From contig CAVWMS010000015.1 in NCBI GenBank assembly GCA_963756185.1, positions 372,001 to 436,000 of the forward strand: a DNA stretch of 64,000 bases, given 5' to 3'. A program made the position numbers and the translations under genes. The stretch's first letter is position 1. Each line of letters begins with the position of its first letter. Below the pieces are notes generated by a model. The model was not told the origin of the DNA, made no database searches, and saw nothing but the letters and a program-made list of their open reading frames with translations. Origin of the DNA: DATAXI01 sp963756185. GTDB lineage: Bacteria > Verrucomicrobiota > Verrucomicrobiia > Chthoniobacterales > Chthoniobacteraceae. Positions 1-9,971 of this stretch are shown here, in pieces.

Positions 1-67
1 CGCGTGGGTTAGCGATTTTTTGCGGCGGCGAATCGAGTCAGGATATCAGCGGAGTGCTCGCAGAAAA

Positions 68-97
68 TCTCACGCAAAGACGCCAAGAACGCAAAGG
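68..97. repeat. Dispersed CGCAAAGA-type repeat, copy 1
   Basis: The sequence TCTCACGCAAAGACGCCAAG and following bases matches the inverted pair at 32240-32311, which contains CTCACGCAAAGACGCAAAG. Such TTTGCGTCTTTGCG / CGCAAAGACGCAAA elements are common interspersed repeats in environmental bacterial genomes. Function is unknown. Confidence 0.6.
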
Positions 98-241
98 TGC
101 AGAACCGCACCCTGGCACAACCCTCTCCACCTCACTGCCTCCAATTCAGTTTCGCGACGGCATACCTCCCTTACTTTGTCTTTGCTAATGCCATACAGGG
201 AGTTCGGTATTTTGCCGCACTGCTGACGCGCCCGTCAACTT

Positions 242-281
242 TCCCCGACTTACCATGAATAAGAAGCCGATTGGAAGAATC
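242..281. repeat. Dispersed CCATGAA...GAAGCC repeat, copy 1
   Basis: About 39 bp here (CCCCGACTTACCATGAATAA, then GAAGCCGATTGG) match 18757-18795 with about eight mismatches. Each copy contains a micro-ORF, MNKKPIGRI here and MNMKPTGESH in the second copy. This is a repeat family; coding of the micro-ORF is unproven. Confidence 0.6.
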
Positions 282-381
282 TGAATTATATAATTATCTA
301 TTATAGGAGCAGAGGTTTTTCTGGACACGCCACGTGCGTTAGGGATAGATAGACGGTCATTCAGAGGCAACGGAAAGTCTC

Positions 382-3300
382 ATGAACGAAGGAATCTATT
401 GCGCCCCCCGCAAGCTTTGCGTTGCTCGCGCCTTTTACCGGCTTTACCGGCCATTTATTGCGTTGGTACTCATGGCTGCCGGATGTCTCCTGTTTGCGTG
501 CGTGGACGCGCGGTCCGCGACGGAAACGTGGAATCCGAACGGCGCCGGAGGCGGCAACGGAACGTGGGACACAGGCATCATTCCGTATTGGAATTCCGGC
601 GTGAACTGGACCAACAGCAACGACGCACTGTTCACCGGCACGGGTGGAACTGTGACGGTGGTCAACCCGATTGCCAACTCGCTGACCTTCTCCGCGTCCG
701 GACCTTATTTGCTGGAGAGCGGCACGCTGACTTTGTCGGGAAACGATGTGATAGTAAACAGCAACGCAACGATTTCCAGCGAGTTGAACTCGACGGTCGG
801 TCTAACGAAAACGGGAATGGCCACACTGACGCTGACAGGGAGCGATAACCTTGGTACCCAGCTTAACAGCGGCGGGATAGTCGATGTGGAATCTGGGACA
901 TTGGCCATCCAAAATGGCGGGACGGTCTCCGCTAACGTGGGCTATATCGGATACAACGGGGGCTCGAACGGGTCGGTGACGGTATCGGGGGCCGGATCGA
1001 CATGGGCCAACCAACTGCTTTGGGTCGGCTATTCCGGTGCGGGATCGCTGCTGATCAACAACGGCGCCGCCGTATCCGATACCTTTGCCAGCATCGGCAT
1101 GGGCGACTATATCGGATATGGCGCGGGATCCAGCGGCGTGGTGACGGTGTCCGGGAGTGGATCGACCTGGAGCGACAACGGTGGGCTTTGGGTTGGCAAT
1201 TCAGGCTCCGGCACACTGCTGGTCACCAACGGTGGCGGCGTAACCGTAACCGCCGTTGGATCGTACGGGTACGGTATCGCCATCGGCTCCAGCAGCTCCA
1301 GCGGTACCGGGAGTGGGATAGTGACGGTGACCGGGAGCGGCTCGTCGTTTGACAACAAGAACTCCTTTCTGATCGGCAACGGTGGAACCGGGACCCTGCT
1401 GATCACCGACGGCGCTTCCGTATCCACTGACGATAACCTTTTGAACGAGACCCTCGGCCCAAACTACAGTTCCATTATCGGAGGGTACTCGAGCGGCACG
1501 GCGACGGTGTCCGGGAGCGGCTCGTCATGGTCGAATGAAAGCATGATGTTCGTTGGCTATTCCGGAAACGGGACGCTGCTGATAACCAACGGCGGCACCG
1601 TCTCCGATGGCGTCGGGTTCTTCAACCCCATGACCACCGAATTCGGCGGTACTATTTTATTCATGTACGGCAGTGCGGTTATCGGCAATGGCTCCGGCGT
1701 TAGCGGCACGGTGACGGTGTCCGGGAGCGGCTCGTCATGGACCAATAGTAACAATGTGTACGTTGGCTGGTCCGGAACAGGGACGGTGCTGGTCACCGAT
1801 GGCGGCGCCGTGTCCGATAACAGCGCCTATCTCGGATATAATGGCGGGCTCGAGCGGCATGGTGACTGTGTCCGGGACGGGCTCGACGTGGACCACCAGC
1901 GGCATCCTTTACGTCGGCGGTACCCTAACCGGCGCTACCGGAGCCGGCACGCTGCTGATCACCGATGGCGGCTCGGTGAGCGCACAGCAGATCGTCGTCT
2001 CCGGCTCGGGCACGCTTGCGCTGGGCGAGAACCCGGTGCTGAACGGTCCGGTGACCATAAATGCCGGCACGGTGACGCTGGTTGACGGACAGTTGCAAAC
2101 CGTCACCCTTACCAGCCCGATGACGATCAATGCCGGCTCGAACCTCGACTTCGAAGTGGGCAACGGTTCCGACGAGATCGCCCTATCCGGTTCCGGCTCG
2201 CTCGTGGTGGCCGGCGCATCCGCCGTCAACTTATACCCCCTTTCGGGCCAGGTCACCTCCGGCACCGACGTGCTCATTGGCGGGACCAGCTCCGGCAGCC
2301 TGTCCCTGGGCAACGTGTACAATACGGGCAACTTCACTTACTCGCTCGCAAGCACGGCAACCTCGGAGGATGTTATAGTTACCGCCGCGGCGACTCCGTT
2401 GAGCACCGCATATTGGAAGGGAGGTCAGAATAACATCTGGAGCGTCCTGGTGGGCGGCACGGCCACGAACTGGACGACGGATCAGGCGGGAAGCATTGAC
2501 CCACTGCTAACGCCAAGCGCGACGACCGACGTGAACTTTTCCGCCAATACCCCGGCCAATGAGGGCAACACCGTGCTGGGGACCGACATGACGATCAAGA
2601 GCCTTACGATCAGTGATACCAACGCGGTTGTTATCTCGGGCTCTGATATCAATCCGTCGGCGGGAACAGGCACGCTGACGATTTCCGGCACCACGGGGAC
2701 AATGGGCATCAATGTGAACAGCGGGGCGGGCCTTGCGACGATCAACGCCAATCTCTACTTGAGCGGCAGTTCGCAAACAGTCACGGTCAACAACGCGGCA
2801 GGCCTTGTGATCAGCGGCAGCGTCGGGAGCAGCAACGGCCTCAACAAGGCGGGCAGTGGAACGCTCACCTTGACAGGCTACGACGCCTTTGCGGGCCCCA
2901 CCACTGTCAGCAACGGGACGTTGGTCCTGGGCGGCACCTTGAGCACTGGTTCGGCATTTGTCGCAGAAGGCGGGATGCTCGAGGCCGACGGCCTGTTGAA
3001 TGGCGGCGCGAATGTAAGCGGCACCCTTTGTGGTATTGGCTCGACGGGGGCGGTCACCGTCAATGCCGGCGGCACGCTTGCGCCCGGGTTCCAACCCGGC
3101 GTCGCGACCACCGGTACTTTGACGGCAAACGGAAACGTAACCCTGGCCGCAAACTCAACTTTCTCGATCCGCCTGGGCGTCAATGTGCCCACCGACCACG
3201 ATCAACTTACCGTCGGCAACGGTGGAACCGTGTCTCTGGATGGCGCCAACCTGCAATTGACCATCGGCTGGACCTTGAATTTTCCCGAATACATCGGCAG

Positions 3301-3574
3301 CAAGTTTGTCATCATCGATGGGGGCGCAGCCACGACCGGCTCGGACGGCAACGTCTTTGCGCAAGGAAGCTCGTTCACCACCGCGGGAGGATATGATTTC
3401 GATATCTTCTACGCAACGGACGCCAACGGCGATGGCGCCGGAACCGGCGACGACGTAGTGGTCGAGATGACCGGCATCCCCGAGCCTGGCACTTGGGCCA
3501 TGGTGGTCTCGGGCATGGCGATTCTTGTTCTGTTCGGGCGATCCCGCCGCAAGGCTTTAAATCGGCCTCAATAA
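382..3574 (+). CDS. PEP-CTERM beta-strand repeat surface protein (frame broken near 1849)
   Basis: This is a secreted, cell-surface repeat protein of about 1,063 aa once the frame is repaired. It begins with a long hydrophobic signal segment (about residues 22-42). Six copies of a T5SS/PEP-CTERM-associated repeat follow (VTVSGSGSTW ... LLITNGG, near 970, 1141, 1321, 1503, 1711 and 1861). Then come autotransporter-associated beta-strand repeats (GSGTLTLTG ... NGTLVLGG near 2860-2940). The C-terminus is a PEP-CTERM anchor: IPEPGTWAMV, a hydrophobic segment, then an RSRRK basic tail. Such proteins are sorted by an exosortase, which is not in this window. The first frame ends its repeat at 1848 and the second resumes it at 1850, so one extra base near 1849 (GGGCTCGAG) breaks the gene. 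The break may be a sequencing error or a real mutation. Confidence 0.8.
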
Positions 3575-4500
3575 TCCCCGCTTGGGGTGGGGGTGGGGAC
3601 GGCTTCGCGGCCGTAGTCGCCGTTTTTCCTGAGGATGGCCTGGCCTTTGGGGCCGGTGAGAAAATCGGTGACGACGCGGTTGTTGAGATTCGGCTGGTCG
3701 AGGACGACGGCGATGATGGGGCGGGCGATGGGGTAGGACTGGTCGGCAACGGTTTTGGCGCTCGGGTAGATGACGCGGCTATCGACCTGGATGCCGAGGG
3801 CGTGGCAGCGGTAGCCATCGGCGTAGGCCGCGGCGACGGGAGCAATGGCGCCGGAGGCGAACTCGAGGGCGTCGGCGACGTTGCCGCTGTTGGCGAGCTG
3901 CTCGGTTTTGGGGAGCGGCGCCTTGCGTGCATCGCCGTAGAGCCATTCGGCAAAGGTTTCCCAGATGCCCTGGCCGCTGGATGCCATCTCCTGGCCCCGG
4001 GGCACTGTCCTTTCGAATGTCACGAGGGGCATCGTGTTGTACAGGATTACGTTTTCATTCGGGCCGTGAGGGAGATCCTGCCAGTTGGTGGTCTTTCCCT
4101 CGTAAATGTCGCGCATGGCCTCCCTGGTGATGGAGCGTACGCCGGCATCCCAGAGATCGTCGGAGGTGGCAATGGCGATTGCCTGCATGCCGAGTGGGAC
4201 AGGGTAGAGAGTGAGGTCCGAGTACTGGGAGCGGTCCTCGAGGGTGAGCGGCCTGGAGATGATGGCGATATCGGCCCTGTGCTGGGCGAGGTCGTCGATG
4301 ACATCGGCGTTCATGGAGCCGGTGGTGAGAACGACCTCGAGCTTCGTCTGCTGTTTGAGGGCGCGGACCCAATCGCGGGCCAGGTCGGAGGTGGAAAGGA
4401 CGGCGGAAATGCGGACATCGGGCGGCCGCTCCTGCGCGGAAGCGATTGCGGGGGAAAGGGCCAGCAGGAGGGCCAGGCAAATTCCAATGAGACGGCCCAT
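3568..4500 (-). CDS. PstS-like phosphate/ligand-binding periplasmic protein
   Basis: A 310-aa secreted substrate-binding protein with an N-terminal signal peptide (MGRLIGICLALLLALSPA, likely cut after ASA near residue 22). Residues about 60-85 carry the PstS-like pattern TGSMNADVIDDLAQ ... ADIAIISRPL, where PstS proteins bind the phosphate oxyanion. The core looks like the PBP-like_2 fold of phosphate ABC transporters, but no pst permease or ATPase genes are adjacent, so the ligand and role are uncertain. It starts 6 bp after the SufE-like gene on the same strand, which suggests co-transcription. The long upstream reading-frame extension lies over the SufE gene and was rejected in favour of the signal peptide. 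Its 3' end overlaps the convergent PEP-CTERM gene by 7 bp. Confidence 0.75.
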   Translation of the reverse strand: MGRLIGICLALLLALSPAIASAQERPPDVRISAVLSTSDLARDWVRALKQQTKLEVVLTTGSMNADVIDDLAQHRADIAIISRPLTLEDRSQYSDLTLYPVPLGMQAIAIATSDDLWDAGVRSITREAMRDIYEGKTTNWQDLPHGPNENVILYNTMPLVTFERTVPRGQEMASSGQGIWETFAEWLYGDARKAPLPKTEQLANSGNVADALEFASGAIAPVAAAYADGYRCHALGIQVDSRVIYPSAKTVADQSYPIARPIIAVVLDQPNLNNRVVTDFLTGPKGQAILRKNGDYGREAVPTPTPSGDY

Positions 4501-4505
4501 GGAAG

Positions 4506-5006
4506 TCAAAGCGCGGCGGCCCGCTCGCGGTTGAGGAAGACGCGGCAGATGCTCTTCATCCGGGTGAGGACGTAGTAAACGGTTTGGGAGCGGACACGGA
4601 CCAACTGGCTGCCGACGATGCGGGGGACGAAATCGGCGGGGATTTCGAGGACCTCCTCGAGGGTCGAGCCATCGAGCCCCCTGCAAAGGATGCTGGTCAT
4701 GGCCTTGGTGAGGATCTGGACCTGCGGGCCAAGGGTCACGCGGAAATGGACGCGGCGGCCCGGGTTGACCTTGAGGAAAATGCCGACGGTGTCGGCGCAC
4801 TCCTCGTCCTTGCGGATGTCCTCGAGGTCAAAGGTCTCGCCCTCGGCCGGGGCGCACCTCGAGGCCTGGTCGGCGTAGGAGATGAGGGTCTCGCGCTTCT
4901 CGTCGTCGGGCAGGCCCTCGAAGAGGGAGACTATCGAAGCGAGTCTGGGCGGATATTGCGAGGGCGAGGAGCCCTCCTCCGGCGGGTCTGGACAGGATTT
5001 GTTCAT
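4506..5006 (-). CDS. SufE-like sulfur-acceptor protein
   Basis: A 166-aa protein resembling SufE, which accepts persulfide sulfur from the cysteine desulfurase SufS and activates it for Fe-S cluster assembly. The core LFEGLPDDEKRETLISYAD (about 28-46) matches the SufE opening helix. The DEECADTVGIFL segment (68-79) fits the position of the SufE catalytic Cys, probably C70. ILCRGLDGSTLEEVL (106-120) fits the conserved segment around the small second helix. The N-terminal 20 residues are low-complexity. The neighbouring two-domain rhodanese upstream on the same strand supports a sulfur-trafficking context. No sufS or sufBCD genes are in the window. It is a divergent family member. Confidence 0.7.
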   Translation of the reverse strand: MNKSCPDPPEEGSSPSQYPPRLASIVSLFEGLPDDEKRETLISYADQASRCAPAEGETFDLEDIRKDEECADTVGIFLKVNPGRRVHFRVTLGPQVQILTKAMTSILCRGLDGSTLEEVLEIPADFVPRIVGSQLVRVRSQTVYYVLTRMKSICRVFLNRERAAAL

Positions 5007-5020
5007 GGTCGGCCGATGCC

Positions 5021-5084
5021 GGGAGGCAACGGCGGGTTCATGTGGATGTTAACCAGTAAGTGCAAGTAGACGCTGGCGCGCGGG
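5021..5084 (+). repeat. Dispersed repeat A, copy 1
   Basis: A roughly 64-bp element with blocks CGGCGGGTTCATGTGGATGT and GTAAGTGCAAGTAGACGCTG then GCGCGCGGG. Copy 2 lies 158 bp downstream in the same orientation and copy 3 is inverted at 34957-35021. The middle differs (TAACCA here, GAAAGA in copy 2). Confidence 0.85.
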
Positions 5085-5128
5085 ATGGGACGTATAGGAC
5101 CTATGGGACTGATGGGACTGATGGGAGT
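5085..5128. repeat. Short tandem GGGACTGAT repeat
   Basis: Imperfect tandem units GGGACGTATAGGACCTATGG then GACTGATGGGACTGATGGGA. A related array (CATGGGACT units) lies at 23164-23215. This is a simple repeat that may vary in copy number. Confidence 0.7.
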
Positions 5129-5178
5129 TGAGCGGTTTCTATTTGGAGCGGTTTAGGAAACGGTATGGCCGTGGATTC

Positions 5179-5243
5179 CGGGAGGGAACGGCGGGTTCAT
5201 GTGGATGTGAAAGAGTAAGTGCAAGTAGACGCTGGCGCGCGGG
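5179..5243 (+). repeat. Dispersed repeat A, copy 2
   Basis: It matches copy 1 at 5021-5084 nearly exactly in its two conserved blocks. With the inverted copy 3 it also shares upstream bases (GTGGATTCCGGGAGG here, ATGGATTTCGGGAGG there), so the full element is about 75 bp. It lies just after the stop end of the sulfurtransferase gene. Confidence 0.85.
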
Positions 5244-5289
5244 TGGGGCGCCGGCGGCTTGCAGTTCAACTTGCCCACCCCCAGCCCGG

Positions 5290-6151
5290 CTACTTGGACC
5301 GCTCGATGGGCATGCGGACCCGGTTGCCCCATTCGGTCCAGGAGCCGTCGTAATTGCGGACGCTGGGGTAGCCGAGCAGGTAGGTGAGGACGAACCAGGT
5401 ATGGCTGGAACGCTCGCCGATGCGGCAGTAGGCGATGATCTCCTGGCCCTTCTGGAGGCCGCAGTTCTCGGAATAGATTTTCGCGAGATCCTCGGGGCTC
5501 TTGAAGGTGCCATCTTCCTTGACGGCGGTTTTCCATGGGACGCTCTTTGCGCCGGGGATGTGGCCGCCGCGAAGGACGCCCTCCTGGGGATACTCCGGCA
5601 TGTGGGTGATCTCGCCCTTGAACTCGCCCGGGGAGCGGACGTTGATGAGGGGCTTGCCCAACCTGCTTTGGGCGAGGGCGTCGTCGGCAAAGGCGCGAAT
5701 CTCGGCGTCGAGCCGTTCCGCGGGAACGGGGTATTGCGGACGGGGGATAGGAAGGCTTTTCGCGGGTGAGCTCGCGGCCTTCGGCGATCCATTTGTCGCG
5801 GCCGCCATTCATGATTTTGACGTTGGTGTGGCCGAAGAGGCGGAAGACCCAGAGGGCGTAGCAGGCCCACCAGTTGGCTTTGTCGCCGTAGAAGACGCAG
5901 GTGGTATCTGGAGTGATGCCGTGTCTGGAGCAGAGGGCGGCGAAGGCCTCGGGCGAGACGTAATCGCGGACCAGGGGATCGTTGAGGTCGGTGTGCCAGT
6001 CGATGTGGACGGCGCCGGAAATGTGGCCGGTATCGTAAAGAAGAACGTCCTCGTTGCTCTCGATGACGCGCACACCGGCGTCTTTTCCATGTTGGGCCAC
6101 CCAATCCGTGCTGACGAGCACCTCGGGGTGGGCATAGGCAATCTGATTCAT
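5290..6151 (-). CDS. Two-domain thiosulfate/3-mercaptopyruvate sulfurtransferase (frame broken near 5743)
   Basis: A rhodanese-family protein of about 286 aa after frame repair. The N-terminal domain (VLVSTDWVAQH ... GHISGAVHIDW ... VFYGDKANWWA ... IMNGGRDKWIAEG) is the non-catalytic rhodanese repeat. The C-terminal domain (VRSPGEFKGEI ... GHIPGAKSVPW ... IAYCRIGERSSHTWFVL ... NYDGSWTEWGN) carries the catalytic cysteine of the CRIGERSS loop near residue 241. That loop resembles actinobacterial CysA/SseA enzymes. The reaction is transfer of sulfane sulfur from a donor to a thiophilic acceptor. The two halves lie in different minus-strand frames. One extra base in the C-run (+ strand GGGGG near 5743) accounts for the shift, so a sequence error is likely. 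It sits upstream of the SufE-like gene. Confidence 0.85.
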
Positions 6152-6273
6152 AGGGAGGGTGAACCTAACGGATGGCGCGGGCAGACACAAGGGTGTTTGA
6201 TGGAGAAACGAGGGACGCGGCGCGAGTGGCGCGCAATTCTTCTTGCGGCTGCCTTTGCCGCGCGTAGCATTGA

Positions 6274-6308
6274 AAAACGTCCCGTCTTCCGGGACGTTTT
6301 TTCTTTTT
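6274..6308. terminator. Hairpin with T-run just upstream of purA
   Basis: A perfect stem (AAAACGTCCCG at 6274-6284 with CGGGACGTTTT from 6290) is followed by a T-rich run to 6308, and the A-run on the left makes it bidirectional. It lies between two divergent genes and only about 18 bp before the purA start. It may therefore be an attenuator of purA or the end of a small upstream transcript. Confidence 0.75.
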
Positions 6309-6325
6309 CAAACACATCCGCATTC

Positions 6326-7603
6326 ATGGCAAACACGATCCTGGTCGGGGCTCAATGGGGAGACGAAGGCAAAGGGAAGATCATCGATTTTCTCACGGGC
6401 CGGGCGGACATCGTCGTGCGCTCGCAGGGGGGCAACAACGCGGGGCACACGGTCATCCTGGGGAGCCGCAAGTATGTGCTGCACCTGATCCCGAGCGGCA
6501 TCCTGCGGCCCGGGAAGGTTTGCGTGATCGGCAACGGCGTGGTGATCGACCCGGTATCTCTGGTGGGGGAAATGGAGACCTTGAAGCGGCAGGGGGTGAA
6601 AATCGGGAGGAAACAACTGCTGATCTCCGAGCGCGGCGCACCTGGTGCTGCCGTATCACCGGCTGCTGGACGAGCAGCGGGAATTGAAGAAGGGGCGCAA
6701 CAAGATCGGGACCACCAAGCGCGGAATCGGGCCGGCGTATGGCGACAAGGCGGCGCGGACCGGGCTGCGGATGTGCGACCTGATGGAGCCGGCGATTTTT
6801 AGCGAGAAACTGCGGGCGAAGATCACGGAAAACAACGCAATCCTGAAGGCGCTGGGCGCGGAGCCGGTGTCGTTCAAGGAAGTCAACGACGCCTACCTGG
6901 GCGGCCGGGGAGAAGCTCGCGGCCATTCGTCACGAATACGGTGGTCTACCTGCACGAGGCGATGAAGGCGGGGCGGGAGATTTTGTTCGAAGGGGCGCAG
7001 GGGACATTTTTGGATATCGACCACGGGACCTATCCGTACGTCACCTCGTCGAACACGACGGCGGGCGGGGCATGCACCGGCTCGGGCGTGCCGCCGCACC
7101 GGATGGACCGGGTGATCGGGGTGATGAAGGCGTACACGACGCGGGTGGGCGAAGGGCCGTTCCCGACCGAGGATGCGGTGATCGGGGACATGCTGCACGG
7201 GATGGGCCGGGAATTTGGCGCGACCACGGGACGTGCGCGGCGGTGCGGGTGGTTCGATGCCGTGGCGACGCGGTACGCGGCGATGATCAACGGCATCGAC
7301 GAGGTGGCGGTGACGAACCTGGACGGGCTGGACGAACTGGATTGGATCAAGGTCTGCACCCACTACAAGCTGGGCCGGAAACGGCTCGAGGTGCCGCCCA
7401 TCGATTGCGGGCACCTGGCGGGATGCGAGCCGGTGTACATCGAGTTTGAGGGGTGGAAAAAGCCGCTGGCGGAGGCGAGAAAGTGGAGCGACCTGCCGCC
7501 GAAGGCGCGCGAGTATTTGAAGGCGATCGCGGAATTGACCGGGGCGAAGCTTGCGATCGCCAGCGTCGGCCCCGGACGCGAGCAGACCATCCTCATTTCC
7601 TAG
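6326..7603 (+). CDS. purA: Adenylosuccinate synthetase (three frame breaks)
   Basis: PurA joins IMP and aspartate using GTP to make adenylosuccinate, the first committed step to AMP. The N-terminus MANTILVGAQWGDEGKGKII holds the GDEGKGK P-loop, followed by SQGGNNAGHTV (IMP site) and the LPYHRLLDE, GTTKRGIGPAYGDKAART and EGAQGTFLDIDHGTYPYVTS motifs. The C-terminal part includes TTGRARRCGWFDA. Repaired length is about 424 aa, as usual for the family. The sequence is broken by three single-base insertions, near 6635 (GAGCGCGGCGCAC), near 6907 (GGGG run) and near 6917 (AAGCTCGCGG). These add up to one codon, so the first and last segments share a frame. Because the gene is normally essential, consensus errors are the simplest explanation. 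Confidence 0.92.
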
Positions 7604-7623
7604 CGTGCAAGCTTACCCCATCC

Positions 7624-8369
7624 ATGACCAGCGCCGCCGCATCCGCGAAGCCGGCCGGGCCTGACCATCCCCCGGCACATCGCCATCATCATGGACGGCA
7701 ACGGGCGCTGGGCGCGGGAGCGGGGATTGCCGCGCATCCGGGGGCACGAGGAGGGAGCGGAATCGGTGCGCACGGTGCTGCGGACGTGCGGCGAATGGGG
7801 GGTGCAATACCTGACGCTCTACGCCTTTTCGACCGAGAACTGGAAGCGGCCGAAATCGGAGGTCACGGCGCTGATGAAGCTGCTCGAGCGGTTCCTGCGC
7901 AAGGAGGCGCCGGAATTGATGGAGCAAAACGTACGGCTCCAGGCGATCGGCCGGCTGACGGACCTGCCGGCGAGCTGCCAGGAGGAATTGCACCGGGTCA
8001 TCGAGCTGACGGCGGGCAATAGCGGGACCATGCTCGATCCTGGCGCTCTCCTACAGCGGGCGGCTGGAGATCATCGATGCGGTGCGCAGCCTGGTGCAGG
8101 CGGTGAAACATGGGCACCTGGACGAGGCGATGATTGACCCGGACGTATTCAGCAAGCATCTTTACACGCGCTATTATCCGGACCCGGACCTCCTCATCCG
8201 TACCTCCGGGGAAATGCGCATCTCGAATTTTCTGCTATGGCAACTGAGCTATACGGAAATTTACGTCACGAAAAAATTGTGGCCGGATTTCCGGAAACCT
8301 GAGTTGCTGGAAGCGATCGAAGATTACAGCAAACGCCAGCGCCGCTACGGCGGCCTGGGTGAAACCTGA
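7624..8369 (+). CDS. uppS: Undecaprenyl (isoprenyl) diphosphate synthase (two frame breaks)
   Basis: A cis-prenyltransferase that extends farnesyl diphosphate with isopentenyl diphosphate to make the C55 lipid carrier for peptidoglycan and surface glycans. Motifs are IPRHIAIIMDGNGRWA (catalytic Asp), GHEEGAE, LTLYAFSTENWKRP, and the C-terminal DLLIRTSGEMRISNFLLWQ ... YTEIYV signature. Repaired length is about 247 aa, normal for the family. One inserted base near 7659 separates the ATG (MTSAAASAKPAG) from the core frame. A second near 8033 (ATGCTCGATCC) separates the two halves. It follows purA by 20 bp on the same strand. The indels are probably sequence errors. Confidence 0.9.
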
Positions 8370-8437
8370 GTTGAAATTGAAAACCGAACCGAATCCCCTC
8401 CCCTGCCGGCAAACCGGCGCAGCGCAGTCCACGATCG

Positions 8438-9889
8438 ATGGATAAGCTGCAGACCATCCTCATTGTCGACGCGGAAACCGATTTCCTGGAGTGGGCGCAG
8501 CAACTGCTGGCGACGCCGACCACGCGGGTGGTCACGGCGATCAACTCCGAGCAGGGATACCGGATGTATGCGACGGAAACGCCGGACCTGCTGATCTGCG
8601 ACACGCATTTGCAGCCCTTCAGCGGGCTGGAGCTGCTGGTGAAGGTGCGGCAGCGCGACCCGAACGCGATGGTCATCATCACCTGCACGCTGGGAACCAA
8701 CCAGGCGCTGATGGAGGCGATGAAGATGGGCGCGTTCGATTTCCTGCGCAAGGAGTCGCTGCCGTTCAACTTCAAGCCGGTGGTGGACGCGGCGCTGAAG
8801 GAGCAGGCGGAGATGCGTGCGGCGGCGACCTTCAAGCCGCAACTGACGGTCGAGCAGCACCAGGACTCGATGGTGGGGCAATCGATGGCGATGCAGCAGG
8901 TGTTCAAGATGATCGCGCGGGTGTCGCGGTCTGATGCGCCGGTGATGATCACCGGCGAGAGCGGGACCGGGAAGGAATTGGCGGCGAGCGCGATTCACCG
9001 GCACTCGAGCCGGGCGGCGCGAAATTTCGTGGCGATCAATTGCGCGGCGATCCCGGAGCAATTGCTCGAGAGCGAGCTGTTCGGGCATGAGAAGGGGGCG
9101 TTCACGGGGGCCATCACGCAGCGGGTGGGCCGGTTCGAACAGAGCGACGGCGGGACGCTTTTCCTGGATGAGATCGGCGACATGCCTTACTCGCTGCAGG
9201 GGAAAATTTTGCGGGTATTGCAGAACGGGGAGTTTTCGCGGATCGGCTCGAGCGCGACCCTGAGGACGGACGTGCGCATCATCGCGGCGACGAACAAGAA
9301 CCTGGAGCACGAGGTTGCGACGAAGAATTTCCGCGAGGACCTGTTTTACCGGCTCAACGTGGTGCGGATCCATTTGCCGGCGCTGCGGCAGCGGACCGAG
9401 GACATCCGGCTGCTGGCGGAGTACTTCCTGCAAAAGGTGACGGTGCGCAAGCATCTGCCGCGGCTGAAGCTGGCCGAGGAAGCGGTGAAGAACCTGGAGG
9501 GGTACCCGTGGCCGGGCAACGTGCGCGAGCTGGAGAATGCGATCCAACGGGCGTCGGTGCTGGCGACCTCGGACATCATCCTGACGAAGGATTTGCCGCT
9601 GGGCTCGCAGGAGTTGCAAGTGGACGGAGCGCTTCCATCGGCCGTGGGCGGCGGCGCGGCGCCGGTGGAACTGACGACGGAGGTGGCAATCGAAGTGCTG
9701 CTGAAGGCGGCGCAGTCGAACCCGGGAGTCGAGCTGCTGCCGTGGCTCGAGCGGGAGTTCACACTGCACGCGATGAAGGCGACGCGCGGCAACCAGGTGC
9801 GGGCGGCGAAGCTGCTGGGCATCACGCGCGCGACGCTGCGCAAGCGGATCGAGCGGTTTGGGATCACCCGCGAGCTGACCATCCAGTAG
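8438..9889 (+). CDS. NtrC-family sigma-54-dependent response regulator
   Basis: A 483-aa transcription activator. The N-terminal receiver domain (1-120) has phosphoacceptor D55 in LLICDTHLQP, acidic residues D11/E13, and K105. The AAA+ domain has Walker A GESGTGKE (173-180), the sigma-54-contact motif GAFTGA (220-225), Walker B LFLDEIGD (241-248), and the R-finger region FREDLFYRLNV. A FIS-type helix-turn-helix ends the protein (NQVRAAKLLGITRATLRKRI). It would activate sigma-54 (RpoN) promoters when phosphorylated. No sensor kinase gene is adjacent, so its signal is unknown. The receiver core is full-length. Confidence 0.93.
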   Translation: MDKLQTILIVDAETDFLEWAQQLLATPTTRVVTAINSEQGYRMYATETPDLLICDTHLQPFSGLELLVKVRQRDPNAMVIITCTLGTNQALMEAMKMGAFDFLRKESLPFNFKPVVDAALKEQAEMRAAATFKPQLTVEQHQDSMVGQSMAMQQVFKMIARVSRSDAPVMITGESGTGKELAASAIHRHSSRAARNFVAINCAAIPEQLLESELFGHEKGAFTGAITQRVGRFEQSDGGTLFLDEIGDMPYSLQGKILRVLQNGEFSRIGSSATLRTDVRIIAATNKNLEHEVATKNFREDLFYRLNVVRIHLPALRQRTEDIRLLAEYFLQKVTVRKHLPRLKLAEEAVKNLEGYPWPGNVRELENAIQRASVLATSDIILTKDLPLGSQELQVDGALPSAVGGGAAPVELTTEVAIEVLLKAAQSNPGVELLPWLEREFTLHAMKATRGNQVRAAKLLGITRATLRKRIERFGITRELTIQ

Positions 9890-9936
9890 GAAGGCAACGG
9901 CGCGGCATCAGGATCGAAATTGGAAAGCCGCGGCGC

Positions 9937-9964
9937 TTGCAAATCAGATGCGATCTGATATTGT
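9937..9964 (+). promoter_or_regulatory. Toxin-antitoxin promoter with palindromic operator in the spacer
   Basis: A -35-like TTGCAA (9937-9942) and -10-like TATTGT (9959-9964) are separated by 16 bp. The spacer holds a perfect palindrome, ATCAGAT-GCG-ATCTGAT (9943-9959). It lies just before the antitoxin ATG at 9972, leaving almost no leader. This is the arrangement expected for autorepression by a Phd/VapB-type antitoxin. Confidence 0.65.
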
Positions 9965-9971
9965 CGCCAAA

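Larger units (their letters stand above)
1..381. other. Intergenic leader region, no gene seen
   Basis: No convincing coding region lies here. The stretch holds two dispersed repeats, listed separately, and an AT-rich block at about 281-305 (tataat-like) before the first gene. No -35 element with proper spacing to that block was found, so no promoter is called. Confidence 0.5.

Noticed and set aside
6326..8369. Programmed frameshifting in purA and uppS
   Set aside because: No slippery heptamer with a downstream structure was seen at the breaks. Several independent +1 shifts in two unrelated genes fit sequence errors better.
8345..9769. A 474-codon minus-strand frame opposite the NtrC-type gene
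   Set aside because: Composition (Arg, His, Gln, Leu runs) and antisense position identify it as a shadow of the real gene.
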